From IMG/VR virus record IMGVR_UViG_3300050821_002720, positions 1 through 37,910 of that record: a stretch of 37,910 nucleotides of DNA. One strand, 5' to 3'. The translations under genes and the position numbers were made by a program. The stretch comes from a virus. The notes beneath the pieces were generated by a model. It was not told the origin of the DNA, did no database searches, and was given only the letters and a program-made list of their open reading frames with translations. Positions 29,752 to 36,440 of this stretch are shown here, one piece after another. The first letter of the stretch is position 1. Each line of letters begins with the position of its first letter.

Positions 29752-31989
29752 TTATAAGGTTGGCAATGCGGTCAAGTTCTGTGGGCCTTGGATGCGCGGA
29801 TTAGCTGGGTTGGTCAGGCCAGCTCCGGCCATTACTCCAGGTGGTCCTGGCTGCGGCGGTAGACCACCGGGGATCATTCCTGGCTGGCCAGGTGGCTGCG
29901 GTGGTGGGGGCATTTGGGGAGGTGAGCCTGGCGGCATCATACCCGGTGGTGGCGGTGCTCCGGGCTGACTTATCTGGCCGCCAGGCATCATTGGTTGGGG
30001 TTGTGGCATTGGAGGGGGTGGAGGTTGAATAGGAATTTTAGGGTCTAGCATCTGTGGCCCCTCTTGGCTCATTTCATCTAGGCTGGTTCGCAGTTCAAGC
30101 GAAGACAGTTCTTTCTCAATATGGGTAAGTAGTTTGTTCTGGATAGAGCGTTTGGCCTTTAAGAAGTCATCGGTTAGCATTTGCTTGCGGTGGGTAAGGA
30201 TATGCTCTTGGCTGGCGTCATCCCTTGGCTTGGCCTCTTTGCCGTTCATAATCTCAACGTAATCTACATAAGCACTACTCTCGCTCATGGCATCATCAAC
30301 ATTGCGCGAAAGGCTAGATGGGTCTGTTTTCCACTTAAACCAGGAATCGTAGCGCTTCTGAGGATTATCCATATGGAGATCTTTGAATAGATTGTAGGGG
30401 TCTATCATGCCCATCTTTGCTAGTTGGAGAGCAATCGCCTCTTGGCGCTGTTTATCAAATGGTAGTGTGGTGCCAGATTTAACGGTCACGGCAATGCCAT
30501 CCTCAATCAGGTTGCGCTTCATGGTGATGTAGTCGAACTCACCATCACCACCGTTATAGACAAAATAATGGTTTTCGTTATACCAAGTCACCATCATCTG
30601 CGTCAGAAAGTTGTAGTAGTGATCCATGAAGCGATCAATTGATCGGCCAACTAGATCTTGGCGGCCAGAAGCCTGATTCTTAGCCATCATGGATTGGCCC
30701 AAGGTCTTCTCGCTGCTGCCCGGCTCATTGCTATCTGCGCCGGTAAATTCAGTTGGCGTACCCATAAGGTTTAGGACTGTCATACGCTGGTCGAGTTTGT
30801 CGTCCATAACGTAGCTTGGCAGTTGATGTGGTGGTACTTGGTAGACCAGATCGCTAACATGCTGGCCATTAGTTTTAATGATTAGTTTCTGATTGGGATC
30901 GCCAGTGAGATTCTGGGCATCATCTTTGGTTAGTCCAGAGTCAGTTGAAATAATCAGGACACCATTAGCTTTATCAGCATTCTCCATAATCTGCCGTCCG
31001 CGCTTATTTAGGATATTCTGCATATTGGCCGCCTGCTCTACTGGTGTGGTCATATCTATCAGGTGGTTACCGTCGTTGATATAGTTCAGGAAGATAAATG
31101 GCTTCTCCGGCATCTCTAAGAAATTCTCACTGTTGTATAACCAGTTAGGGTTCTTGTACTTAGCTAGCACTGTCTTGCCAAAATAGGTCACGCAAGCCTC
31201 AACTGGTTTGCCTTTGTCGTAGTGGGTTAGCCAGACGCGGCGGATAGCAACCTCTTGGGTCATTTGCTTGGGCGTCCCCCGCACAATACCTAGCGCCTTG
31301 TAGATATCGTCCTTCTTATCTGGGTATTCAAAGATTAGCTCCTCGACAGAATACTTCAGCAAATGGCAAATGAATGCCGGATTGCTGCCGAGCGTGGCAT
31401 TCTTGTCGAGGATCAAATGTTCAGGGTCTACGGCTATCGGGATAATCTCGCCGTTTTTGCCATAGTGCTTATCAAAGTGGAAGTAGATGCAGCCTAAGCG
31501 CTTAGTGAATAAGTTACGCACACAAGTCTCTACTAACCTATTCAGCTGGAACCTCTCGGAGTGAGCCATCAGTGCCTTCTCAAGATCAATTGCTAAGAGC
31601 TTGGAGCGATCACTATCCTGGGCTGGGTAAACCTCTGGCTGGGAGTTCTGGGTGGTGAGGTAGCTAACGATAGTCTCCAGCGCCAGGAAGATCTCATTCT
31701 CGACATAAGGCACCTGGAAGCGATAGAGATGGCTAACGTCTATCTGCTTGCCTAAGAATAGGCGCATATTCTCATTGCGGGATTCCCGTAGGTTGTAACC
31801 TTCTGGGAGATCCCAGTATGTCCGTGAGTCCTCAATGCGGGCGTTAAGGTTGCGGATAATGTCAGTGTCAGGAATATCTAGGGTCAAGGCCGCCAGACGG
31901 TCTATTTGTCCGGTGGCATCACCGTCTAGCCGGTCAACTCTAGTGTCGGCGAACGGCGGCGATATCTGCTCGTAGTCCCAGCCAGCGAT
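29752..31989 (-). CDS. Portal protein, P22-like (about 745 aa)
   Basis: Contains stretches typical of podovirus portals: EMSQEGPQM region, NRLVETCVRNLFTKRLGCIY, IAVDPEHLILDK, VRRVWLTHYD-like segment, FIFLNYINDGNHLIDMTTPV, NILNKRGRQIMENADKANGV and TEFTGADSNEPGSSEKTLGQ. The last 110 residues are Pro/Gly/Met-rich. It forms the dodecameric DNA gate. No ATG, GTG or TTG is near the ribosome binding site GGGAGAG (31997-32003); the codon 7 nt downstream is ATC (31989). A TTG at 32028 falls inside the leader hairpin and lacks a Shine-Dalgarno. Confidence 0.85.
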   Translation of the reverse strand: MAGWDYEQISPPFADTRVDRLDGDATGQIDRLAALTLDIPDTDIIRNLNARIEDSRTYWDLPEGYNLRESRNENMRLFLGKQIDVSHLYRFQVPYVENEIFLALETIVSYLTTQNSQPEVYPAQDSDRSKLLAIDLEKALMAHSERFQLNRLVETCVRNLFTKRLGCIYFHFDKHYGKNGEIIPIAVDPEHLILDKNATLGSNPAFICHLLKYSVEELIFEYPDKKDDIYKALGIVRGTPKQMTQEVAIRRVWLTHYDKGKPVEACVTYFGKTVLAKYKNPNWLYNSENFLEMPEKPFIFLNYINDGNHLIDMTTPVEQAANMQNILNKRGRQIMENADKANGVLIISTDSGLTKDDAQNLTGDPNQKLIIKTNGQHVSDLVYQVPPHQLPSYVMDDKLDQRMTVLNLMGTPTEFTGADSNEPGSSEKTLGQSMMAKNQASGRQDLVGRSIDRFMDHYYNFLTQMMVTWYNENHYFVYNGGDGEFDYITMKRNLIEDGIAVTVKSGTTLPFDKQRQEAIALQLAKMGMIDPYNLFKDLHMDNPQKRYDSWFKWKTDPSSLSRNVDDAMSESSAYVDYVEIMNGKEAKPRDDASQEHILTHRKQMLTDDFLKAKRSIQNKLLTHIEKELSSLELRTSLDEMSQEGPQMLDPKIPIQPPPPPMPQPQPMMPGGQISQPGAPPPPGMMPPGSPPQMPPPPQPPGQPGMIPGGLPPQPGPPGVMAGAGLTNPANPRIQGPQNLTALPTL

Positions 31990-32063
31990 AGTATTTCTCT
32001 CCCGTAAAATTAAAATAACCCCTCCCAAATGGGAAGGGCTATATGCCTAATATGCTAATTATA
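31990..32063 (-). promoter_or_regulatory. Late leader 8 (portal): -10, TAGGCA, terminator-like hairpin
   Basis: Minus strand: TATAAT (32058-32063), 8 nt, TAGGCA (32044-32049), TAT, AGCCC entering the hairpin CCCTTCCC/GGGAGGGG with ATTT loop (32019-32038), an AT-rich tract, then GGGAGAG (31997-32003). Confidence 0.75.
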
Positions 32064-32065
32064 TA

Positions 32066-32413
32066 CTAAGTCTTCTTTTTGGTTGCCTTTCGTTCTTTCT
32101 GTGTCCAATATTTAAGCAGGGTTTCATGGCCAGCCAGGGCTAATTTCTCAGATGGATAACGCATTTGGTCATAGTCTTGACTAAAATCATGTTTACCGTG
32201 TTTAGCACCAAATACCATTGATTCAAAAATTAATGGAGTGGAGTTTCCCCCAAATGAATGGTCTATGCCCAGCCAGACAGTGCTTATCCAATACTTCCCT
32301 TTAGGGGTATATTCCTGCTTAATTATCTTGTAGTCATTGTCTTCAAAGAGTTTTGCCCATGCCTTAACATCATCATAAGGATTGCCCGCTTTGTCATAGT
32401 ATAAAGGCTTCAT
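32066..32413 (-). CDS. Conserved-type small phage protein (115 aa)
   Basis: Carries the pattern YYDKAGNPYDD...WAKLFED, STVWLGIDHSFG, PLIFESMVFG and SEKLALAGHETLL. Proteins with the core STVWLGxDHxFG...P.IFE(S/T)MVFG...GHE recur in many phages and prophages; no biochemical function is established. The C-terminus is basic (KERKATKKKT). Not behind a TAGGCA leader of its own. Confidence 0.7.
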   Translation of the reverse strand: MKPLYYDKAGNPYDDVKAWAKLFEDNDYKIIKQEYTPKGKYWISTVWLGIDHSFGGNSTPLIFESMVFGAKHGKHDFSQDYDQMRYPSEKLALAGHETLLKYWTQKERKATKKKT

Positions 32414-32433
32414 TAAATATAATTATAACATAT

Positions 32434-32673
32434 CTATTGAAATAAAACTCGGTAGAGAGTCTTACATGAGTGGCACATAATCTCCTGGTACTTCACAGAG
32501 GATGGCAAAGTTTCATAAGGCACTCCACTGTTAGTAGCTACTAACTTATTAGCGTCAGCCTTAAAAATAATCCGCTTACAGTTACCGTTCATGCAACTTA
32601 TAGGGGTCAGATCATATCTTGGTAGCTGGCTACCATATAGGTATAGGGTGACATGACCTTGCATAAACCTCAT
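32434..32673 (-). CDS. Small putative zinc-binding protein (about 79 aa)
   Basis: Two Cys pairs, CMNGNC and CHSC, about 35 residues apart, could form a zinc ribbon. A GTG at 32691 and ATGs at 32673 and 32664 are in frame; none has a strong ribosome binding site and I use 32673. It is transcribed away from the origin-like region; the first DnaA box lies just upstream. Function unknown. Confidence 0.55.
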   Translation of the reverse strand: MRFMQGHVTLYLYGSQLPRYDLTPISCMNGNCKRIIFKADANKLVATNSGVPYETLPSSVKYQEIMCHSCKTLYRVLFQ

Positions 32674-32691
32674 ATAAGCTAAGAATAGCAC

Positions 32692-32990
32692 AAACCTGTG
32701 GATAACTTTTCTATCAGTAGCAGTAAATAAAATATCTTGCTATGTGGATAATGGTCATGTTAGGATAAATAGGACTACTCGCTTAAGAATGATCCTTCTG
32801 AAGCAGAAGTAGTTACTCTGTATAGCCGACAGATTGGTCGGCCGATCTTGCTATGCAAAGTCAATACAAAAAGAGAAACCCCCATACAAGATGGGGGACT
32901 CGCTAAGAATGATCCTATACACAATATATAGGGTCTGGGAAAGAATGTCAATAAATATATGCAGCAAATTTCTGAAGTTATCCACAGCTC
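32692..32990. other. Origin-like region with three perfect DnaA boxes
   Basis: Three exact TTATCCACA boxes: 32697-32705 and 32743-32751 (minus strand) and 32978-32986 (plus strand). Between them are a direct repeat pair (separate entry), hairpins CTTCTG/CAGAAG (32795-32809) and CCCCCAT/ATGGGGG (32879-32897), the palindrome TCGGCCGA near 32840, and an AT-rich stretch at 32917-32960 that could unwind. Apart from the ORF start at 32959 the interval is non-coding. Three perfect boxes in 300 nt is far above chance. Confidence 0.65.
32777..32916 (+). repeat. Direct repeat pair in the origin-like region
   Basis: ACTCGCTTAAGAATGATCCT (32777-32796) and ACTCGCTAAGAATGATCCT (32898-32916) are the same except for one T. 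They lie 121 nt apart between DnaA boxes 2 and 3, so they may be iteron-like initiator sites. Confidence 0.7.
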
Positions 32991-33270
32991 CTCGCGCGAT
33001 TACACTAACACTAGTGATAGTGAAGTTAAAAACACTAACACTAACACTAGTGTTAAATCACTAAGAGAAGTACAGCTAATAGCCAATAAGCTTGAGCAGG
33101 CTCTTGGTAAGCAAATTCCCAGTAGATACCCGTACTACTGCAAGGTGGCCCGCGAACTACCTGAGAACCTTATCTGGAACTCCCTAGAAGCGGCCATGAA
33201 GGGCCAGTACCCGCCGCGCCTATTCAGCTATCTATCTAGCCAGTACATGAAAAAAGCCCCTACTATTTGA
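32959..33270 (+). CDS. Hypothetical protein inside the origin-like region (103 aa)
   Basis: The N-terminal 40 residues are low complexity and encoded by the ACACTA hexamer repeats (NTNTNTS). The rest is a compact helical domain, LREVQLIANKLEQALGKQIP, YYCKVARELPENLIWNSLEA, PRLFSYLSSQYMK. Replication initiator and replisome-organiser genes often contain the origin, so an initiator role is attractive but unproven. Its stop codon lies in the loop of the terminator at 33252-33281. Confidence 0.6.
   Translation: MQQISEVIHSSSRDYTNTSDSEVKNTNTNTSVKSLREVQLIANKLEQALGKQIPSRYPYYCKVARELPENLIWNSLEAAMKGQYPPRLFSYLSSQYMKKAPTI
33002..33055 (+). repeat. ACACTA hexamer clusters and 14-bp palindrome
   Basis: ACACTA occurs twice in a row at 33002-33013 and three times in a row at 33032-33049, each run followed by GTG. 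The second ends in the perfect palindrome TAACACTAGTGTTA (33042-33055). The six-base period keeps frame (Asn-Thr repeats), so it could be both coding and a protein-binding array. Confidence 0.65.
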
Positions 33271-33281
33271 GTGGGGCTTTT
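33252..33281. terminator. Bidirectional terminator
   Basis: AAAAGCCCC pairs GGGGCTTTT (9 bp) around a 12-nt loop; A-tract on one side and T-tract on the other, so it works on both strands between the origin ORF and the convergent RHH-like operon. Confidence 0.75.
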
Positions 33282-33327
33282 AACAAAGCAGACTGTCTTC
33301 CTTCGCGGTCAGTTATTAATTCTACTC

Positions 33328-33672
33328 CTAACTATTCAGCCTTTCAAGTACCTGGACTAAGGCACTCTTGCCTACGTTCTCCGAGTAGTCGGTAAGTGTC
33401 AGGTTAAGGGCTATCCGCATTATCTCGTTCTCCGAAGTAGGCAAACCTTGCTTCCTAAAAGCATAAACTAGGTCACGCAGAGCTTCCTTCTCCTCGGCAC
33501 TGAGACGGTAGTTAGTGGTTTCTTTGCCTACTAGTCTAACCGCCTTACGAATAGCCTCATGCGAACCACCATCCTTGGGGTCATGGTATGATGGGGTCAT
33601 GGGGTCATCAATCTGTTTAATTGGCTTTTCTTCTTTAGATTTAGCGGTGGTCATGCGGTCATATTTACCCAT
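33328..33672 (-). CDS. Putative ribbon-helix-helix DNA-binding protein (114 aa)
   Basis: Disordered basic N-terminus (KYDRMTTAKSKEEKPIKQ), then a ribbon-helix-helix-like segment: strand NYRLSAEE, helix EKEALRDLVYAFRKQG and helix TSENEIMRIALNLTL, as in ParG/CopG-type regulators. In operon with an ExeA-type ATPase, next to the origin-like region. Could be a partition centromere-binding protein, repressor or ATPase partner. The fold is inferred from pattern. Confidence 0.55.
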   Translation of the reverse strand: MGKYDRMTTAKSKEEKPIKQIDDPMTPSYHDPKDGGSHEAIRKAVRLVGKETTNYRLSAEEKEALRDLVYAFRKQGLPTSENEIMRIALNLTLTDYSENVGKSALVQVLERLNS

Positions 33673-33673
33673 T

Positions 33674-33880
33674 TTAATTGTTCTCCTCGTCTATTATTTT
33701 TATAGGGATCTTGCCTGTTAAGGGCATCTCATCCTTGTAAAGTGCTACATACATTTTGTCAAAAAAGAGGGGTTCAAAGCAAAGTTCATACCCGTCTCCA
33801 AACTTAAAACTAAAATAATCTATACCGTTAGCTTGTTTGTGCTTAAAGGCGTCAGCTAAAGCTTCCATAGTAGTTTTCAT
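33674..33880 (-). CDS. Hypothetical protein (68 aa)
   Basis: Overlaps the ATPase stop by 4 nt and is followed 1 nt later by the RHH-like gene. Strand-rich: DYFSFKFGDGYELCFEPLFF, MYVALYKDE, IPIKIIDE. No family recognised. Its coupling to the ATPase suggests a shared complex or regulation. Confidence 0.65.
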   Translation of the reverse strand: MKTTMEALADAFKHKQANGIDYFSFKFGDGYELCFEPLFFDKMYVALYKDEMPLTGKIPIKIIDEENN

Positions 33881-34701
33881 GCAATTTCCTTACTACTAAG
33901 TCGCAATTCTTTAGCGGCGTCAATCACCATATTAGCGTCTATGGCCTTTTCCTGGGCATCATAGGCGCTTAAAAGGCTTTCGTTGCACAACTTATTAATC
34001 TCGCGGGGAAGGCCGTTAGAAAGCTGGAAAATGGCCTCTAGCGCCTTATCGTTGAACGGGTGGCTAGACTTGCCATTACTAGCGATATTCCAACGGAAGG
34101 CAATCATCTCGTTAGTATCGTCGCTGTTCAGATTCTCTAGTGGAGCGAAAGCCGCCACCCGACTCTTGATGGCCGGGATACGATCGATAATGCCAGCCAG
34201 TTCTAGTTGGCCGATCAGGACAATCTGCAAGAACTTCTCGGTGTTAGACTCGAAGTTAAGTAGGGTATGCAGAACATCCAGCATCCGCATGTTAAGTTTC
34301 TGGGCTTCATCGACGATTAAGACGAGATTTTGGCCTTTCTCCTTGGCCTCTAGGATATAATCTTGGAAACCACTGAGTGATAGGGCATAGGAACGCTTGA
34401 GCGGGGCATCAAATTCTTCCATGATAGCCCGCAAAAAGGCTGTTTCTGTCTTAAGCGCCGGTGTGATTAACTGCGCGACCTTATAGTTTGGTTCATCACG
34501 CAGGCTATCATAGAGATGGCGGGCAATAGTTGTCTTACCCATACCTATAGCCCCATAGATAACCACTAAGCCACCGCGCTCCTTAATATTATATTCACAC
34601 TTACCGATGGCCTCTCGGTGTTGAGGGGTCATATATAGAAAACGCGGATCAGGCGTGATCTTGAATGGCATTTCTACCAAGTTAAAGTATGTTTGATACA
34701 T
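33877..34701 (-). CDS. AAA+ ATPase of the ExeA/GspA type (274 aa)
   Basis: N-terminus MYQTYFNLVEMPFKITPDPR and FLYMTPQHREAI are diagnostic for ExeA/GspA-like ATPases. Walker A is GAIGMGKTT (about 50-58), Walker B LVLIVDEAQKL, sensor-type LQIVLIGQLEL, and the C-terminal lid includes GLPREINKLCNESLL. In secretion systems ExeA assembles secretin; related short ATPases serve transposition (MuB/TniB) or replication loading. No peptidoglycan-binding domain follows. Next to an origin-like region a helicase-loader or DNA-targeting role is more likely. Confidence 0.85.
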   Translation of the reverse strand: MYQTYFNLVEMPFKITPDPRFLYMTPQHREAIGKCEYNIKERGGLVVIYGAIGMGKTTIARHLYDSLRDEPNYKVAQLITPALKTETAFLRAIMEEFDAPLKRSYALSLSGFQDYILEAKEKGQNLVLIVDEAQKLNMRMLDVLHTLLNFESNTEKFLQIVLIGQLELAGIIDRIPAIKSRVAAFAPLENLNSDDTNEMIAFRWNIASNGKSSHPFNDKALEAIFQLSNGLPREINKLCNESLLSAYDAQEKAIDANMVIDAAKELRLSSKEIA

Positions 34702-34735
34702 ATATATTTCCTTTTAATTTAATTATTACATTAGC

Positions 34736-34786
34736 ACTATAGCTAGTTAAGATAACTATTGCAAGTTAAATATCTTTTGTTATACT
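34736..34786. promoter_or_regulatory. Divergent promoters sharing one palindromic -35
   Basis: TTGCAA at 34759-34764 reads the same on both strands. Plus: TTGCAA-N16-TATACT (34781-34786) with the ATG at 34798, so leaderless. Minus: TTGCAA-N17-TATAGT (34736-34741) toward the ATPase operon, whose ATG (34701) has its own AAGGAAA site. The two polymerases cannot both occupy the shared box. Confidence 0.65.
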
Positions 34787-34797
34787 ATCCAATATAT

Positions 34798-35073
34798 ATG
34801 GGCGCATATCCTAAATTTACTCCAGAAGAATTTACTAAATATTATATGGAAGTTTACAGAAAAGGCGGTACCTGCGTTAATCTTGCTGCAAAGTTGGGTA
34901 TATCAGTTCAAGCTACGCGGCAATTAACACACAGATATCGCCGCAAAGGCATAAAGCTGCCTAAGCTTGAACGCCAAACCACCAATGTTCTCAGTGAGCG
35001 GCGCATAAAGGGCCTGAATGATATTATTGCCAAAGATTTAAATCAGCACCATAGGGAATTGAGTAGGCCATGA
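34798..35073 (+). CDS. Helix-turn-helix regulator (91 aa), leaderless
   Basis: ATG 34798 is chosen because the -10 ends at 34786; a TTG at 34759 lies in the -35. Residues 5-50 read FTPEEFTKYYMEVYRKGG then NLAAKLGISVQATRQLTHRYRRKG, a helix-turn-helix with a basic recognition helix, as in phage regulators. First gene of the rightmost + operon; the natural candidate to act on the shared divergent promoter. Confidence 0.7.
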   Translation: MGAYPKFTPEEFTKYYMEVYRKGGTCVNLAAKLGISVQATRQLTHRYRRKGIKLPKLERQTTNVLSERRIKGLNDIIAKDLNQHHRELSRP

Positions 35074-35321
35074 ACACCGACTGGCTGGGTGAGATATTAG
35101 TCCATGACCCTGATTGTCCAAATTACCACTCATTGCATGGTGGTTTAGAACAAACTTGTACCTGTAACTACTTCTCCACTAAAGCCGCCATCCTAAAGCA
35201 TGTAGAGGAGATTATCGGGGAGGATGAATGGGATGAGGCCAACATCCGAGACCACGCACTGATTGATATAGCCGCTAGAAATGAACTGAGAGCTGAGCAA
35301 AGACGGAGGGCTGGACTATGA
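35070..35321 (+). CDS. Small Cys/His protein (83 aa)
   Basis: Overlaps the regulator's stop by 4 nt. The N-terminal half has HDPDCPNYHSLHGGLEQTC followed by CNY, so Cys and His residues may coordinate zinc. The C-terminal half is a charged helix (NELRAEQRRRAGL). The early-operon position suggests a small regulator or host-takeover protein. No family recognised. Confidence 0.65.
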   Translation: MNTDWLGEILVHDPDCPNYHSLHGGLEQTCTCNYFSTKAAILKHVEEIIGEDEWDEANIRDHALIDIAARNELRAEQRRRAGL

Positions 35322-35413
35322 AACTATTAACCTATTTACTAAAGTATAGTAAGCCCACCCCTCCAGATATAGCTGAAGCTATAAATAAATATTTTTGGGA
35401 GAGTAAGCCATGA
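35318..35413 (+). CDS. Tiny protein (31 aa)
   Basis: ATG overlaps the previous TGA and its own TGA overlaps the next ATG (ATGA at both ends), with GGAGG about 8-9 nt upstream. Sequence MKLLTYLLKYSKPTPPDIAE continues with a short helix. Coupling on both sides is the evidence for translation. Function unknown. Confidence 0.6.
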   Translation: MKLLTYLLKYSKPTPPDIAEAINKYFWESKP

Positions 35414-35694
35414 ACAATGATTGGTTAGACACAATAGCCTTCAAATTTGCGGAAGAAGCGGGGACTATCGCCATGACTACCCGTGACATGGATGAGTTGA
35501 AAAAGCTATATGTACAATTTGCTACTGATGTCCAAGCCGAAATCCAACAGCTTGTTCTTCAGGGGAAGATTGAGGAACTGGAAGCATTACCAGTTAATAG
35601 ACCTAAAGTTGGCATACCAGGGGTATCTGAAGTATATTTAGTTTCCCAAATAGCCACTCTCGAATCCCAGCTAGAGGAGTTGGAAGATGACTAA
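35410..35694 (+). CDS. Hypothetical helical protein (94 aa)
   Basis: Helical N-terminal half (DTIAFKFAEEAGTIAMT, MDELKKLYVQFATDVQAEIQ), a PVNRPKVGIPGV turn and a C-terminal coiled coil (ATLESQLEELEDD). Starts by ATGA overlap. No family recognised. Confidence 0.65.
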   Translation: MNNDWLDTIAFKFAEEAGTIAMTTRDMDELKKLYVQFATDVQAEIQQLVLQGKIEELEALPVNRPKVGIPGVSEVYLVSQIATLESQLEELEDD

Positions 35695-35905
35695 AGCCCC
35701 TACAATCCAAGAGACATTAGCCCTTATAGGAAAAGCTATCGATGAAACTAACGCGGGCATGGAGGCGATATTCATGCTCTTAATAGACAAAGGAATTGCC
35801 ACGCCCGAAGAGATACAGGCAGCTTATAGGGAGAAACTTGCTAGAAAAGCTGCGGCACTTAAGGCTGCTATTGATCTCAAGAAGAAAGAGAAGGGCAAAT
35901 CATGA
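35687..35905 (+). CDS. Hypothetical helical protein (72 aa)
   Basis: Two helices: IQETLALIGKAIDETNAGME with a MLLIDKG segment, and EEIQAAYREKLARKAAALKA with a Lys-rich end. Overlaps the previous gene by 8 nt and the next by 4. Possibly an oligomeric accessory factor. No family recognised. Confidence 0.65.
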   Translation: MTKAPTIQETLALIGKAIDETNAGMEAIFMLLIDKGIATPEEIQAAYREKLARKAAALKAAIDLKKKEKGKS

Positions 35906-36192
35906 GCGCTACAACTGATAAAGATGAAGAACTAGAAGCATCTATATATCAGCTTCTTACTGTACTTAGAGATGATGCTATGCGCCTAGAAAGAGTCTCT
36001 AGTTATGTCCCTCCAGTGGACGAATATGTTGACGCTATATGTGCCCTATTCCAATCTAAACTAAAATCAATCAAGGATTCATTGCCAAAACTTAAAGATT
36101 TACCCACATATGATTCAAGCAAATCCAATCAGGAAGGTTTTGTAGAAGCAGTTGAAAAAATAACCGCAATTATTGATAAGAATATGCTATGA
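35902..36192 (+). CDS. Hypothetical helical protein (96 aa)
   Basis: Mostly helical and acidic, with two Cys-free amphipathic helices (EASIYQLLTVLRDDAMRLE, VEAVEKITAIIDKNML). Overlaps the XRE-type regulator downstream by 4 nt, an arrangement sometimes seen for toxin-antitoxin or regulator-partner pairs; no toxin motif is visible. Confidence 0.6.
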   Translation: MSATTDKDEELEASIYQLLTVLRDDAMRLERVSSYVPPVDEYVDAICALFQSKLKSIKDSLPKLKDLPTYDSSKSNQEGFVEAVEKITAIIDKNML

Positions 36193-36440
36193 GAACTCTA
36201 CCACTATCACTAGAAATTAGTGGCGCTCTCAAAAATATGCGAATTAAGGCTAGCCTTACCCAAGAACAGCTGGCTATACTAACCGACACTCATCAGGAAG
36301 GTATTGCTAGACTTGAATCTGGAGATTATCTACCTAGCTTAAGGCTGCTCAATAAGGTAGCTAGGGCTATGGGATATGAGGTTGAAATTGGATTCAGATA
36401 TATCGCCAGTCCTGAACAACCTGGCCAGATTCCTGAATAG
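36189..36440 (+). CDS. XRE-family HTH regulator (83 aa)
   Basis: A textbook HTH_3 domain: LKNMRIKASLTQEQLAILTD, then HQEGIARLESGDYLPSLRLL and NKVARAMGYEVEI. This family represses phage promoters or acts as antitoxin. Last gene of the rightmost + operon, and its 3' end overlaps the terminase gene by 47 nt on the opposite strand, with no terminator between. Together with the HTH at 34798 it could form the regulatory circuit of the divergent switch. Confidence 0.85.
   Translation: MRTLPLSLEISGALKNMRIKASLTQEQLAILTDTHQEGIARLESGDYLPSLRLLNKVARAMGYEVEIGFRYIASPEQPGQIPE

Noticed and set aside
33328-34701. Transposition module of the MuB/TniB type
   Set aside because: No transposase, terminal repeats or target duplications are visible in the window.
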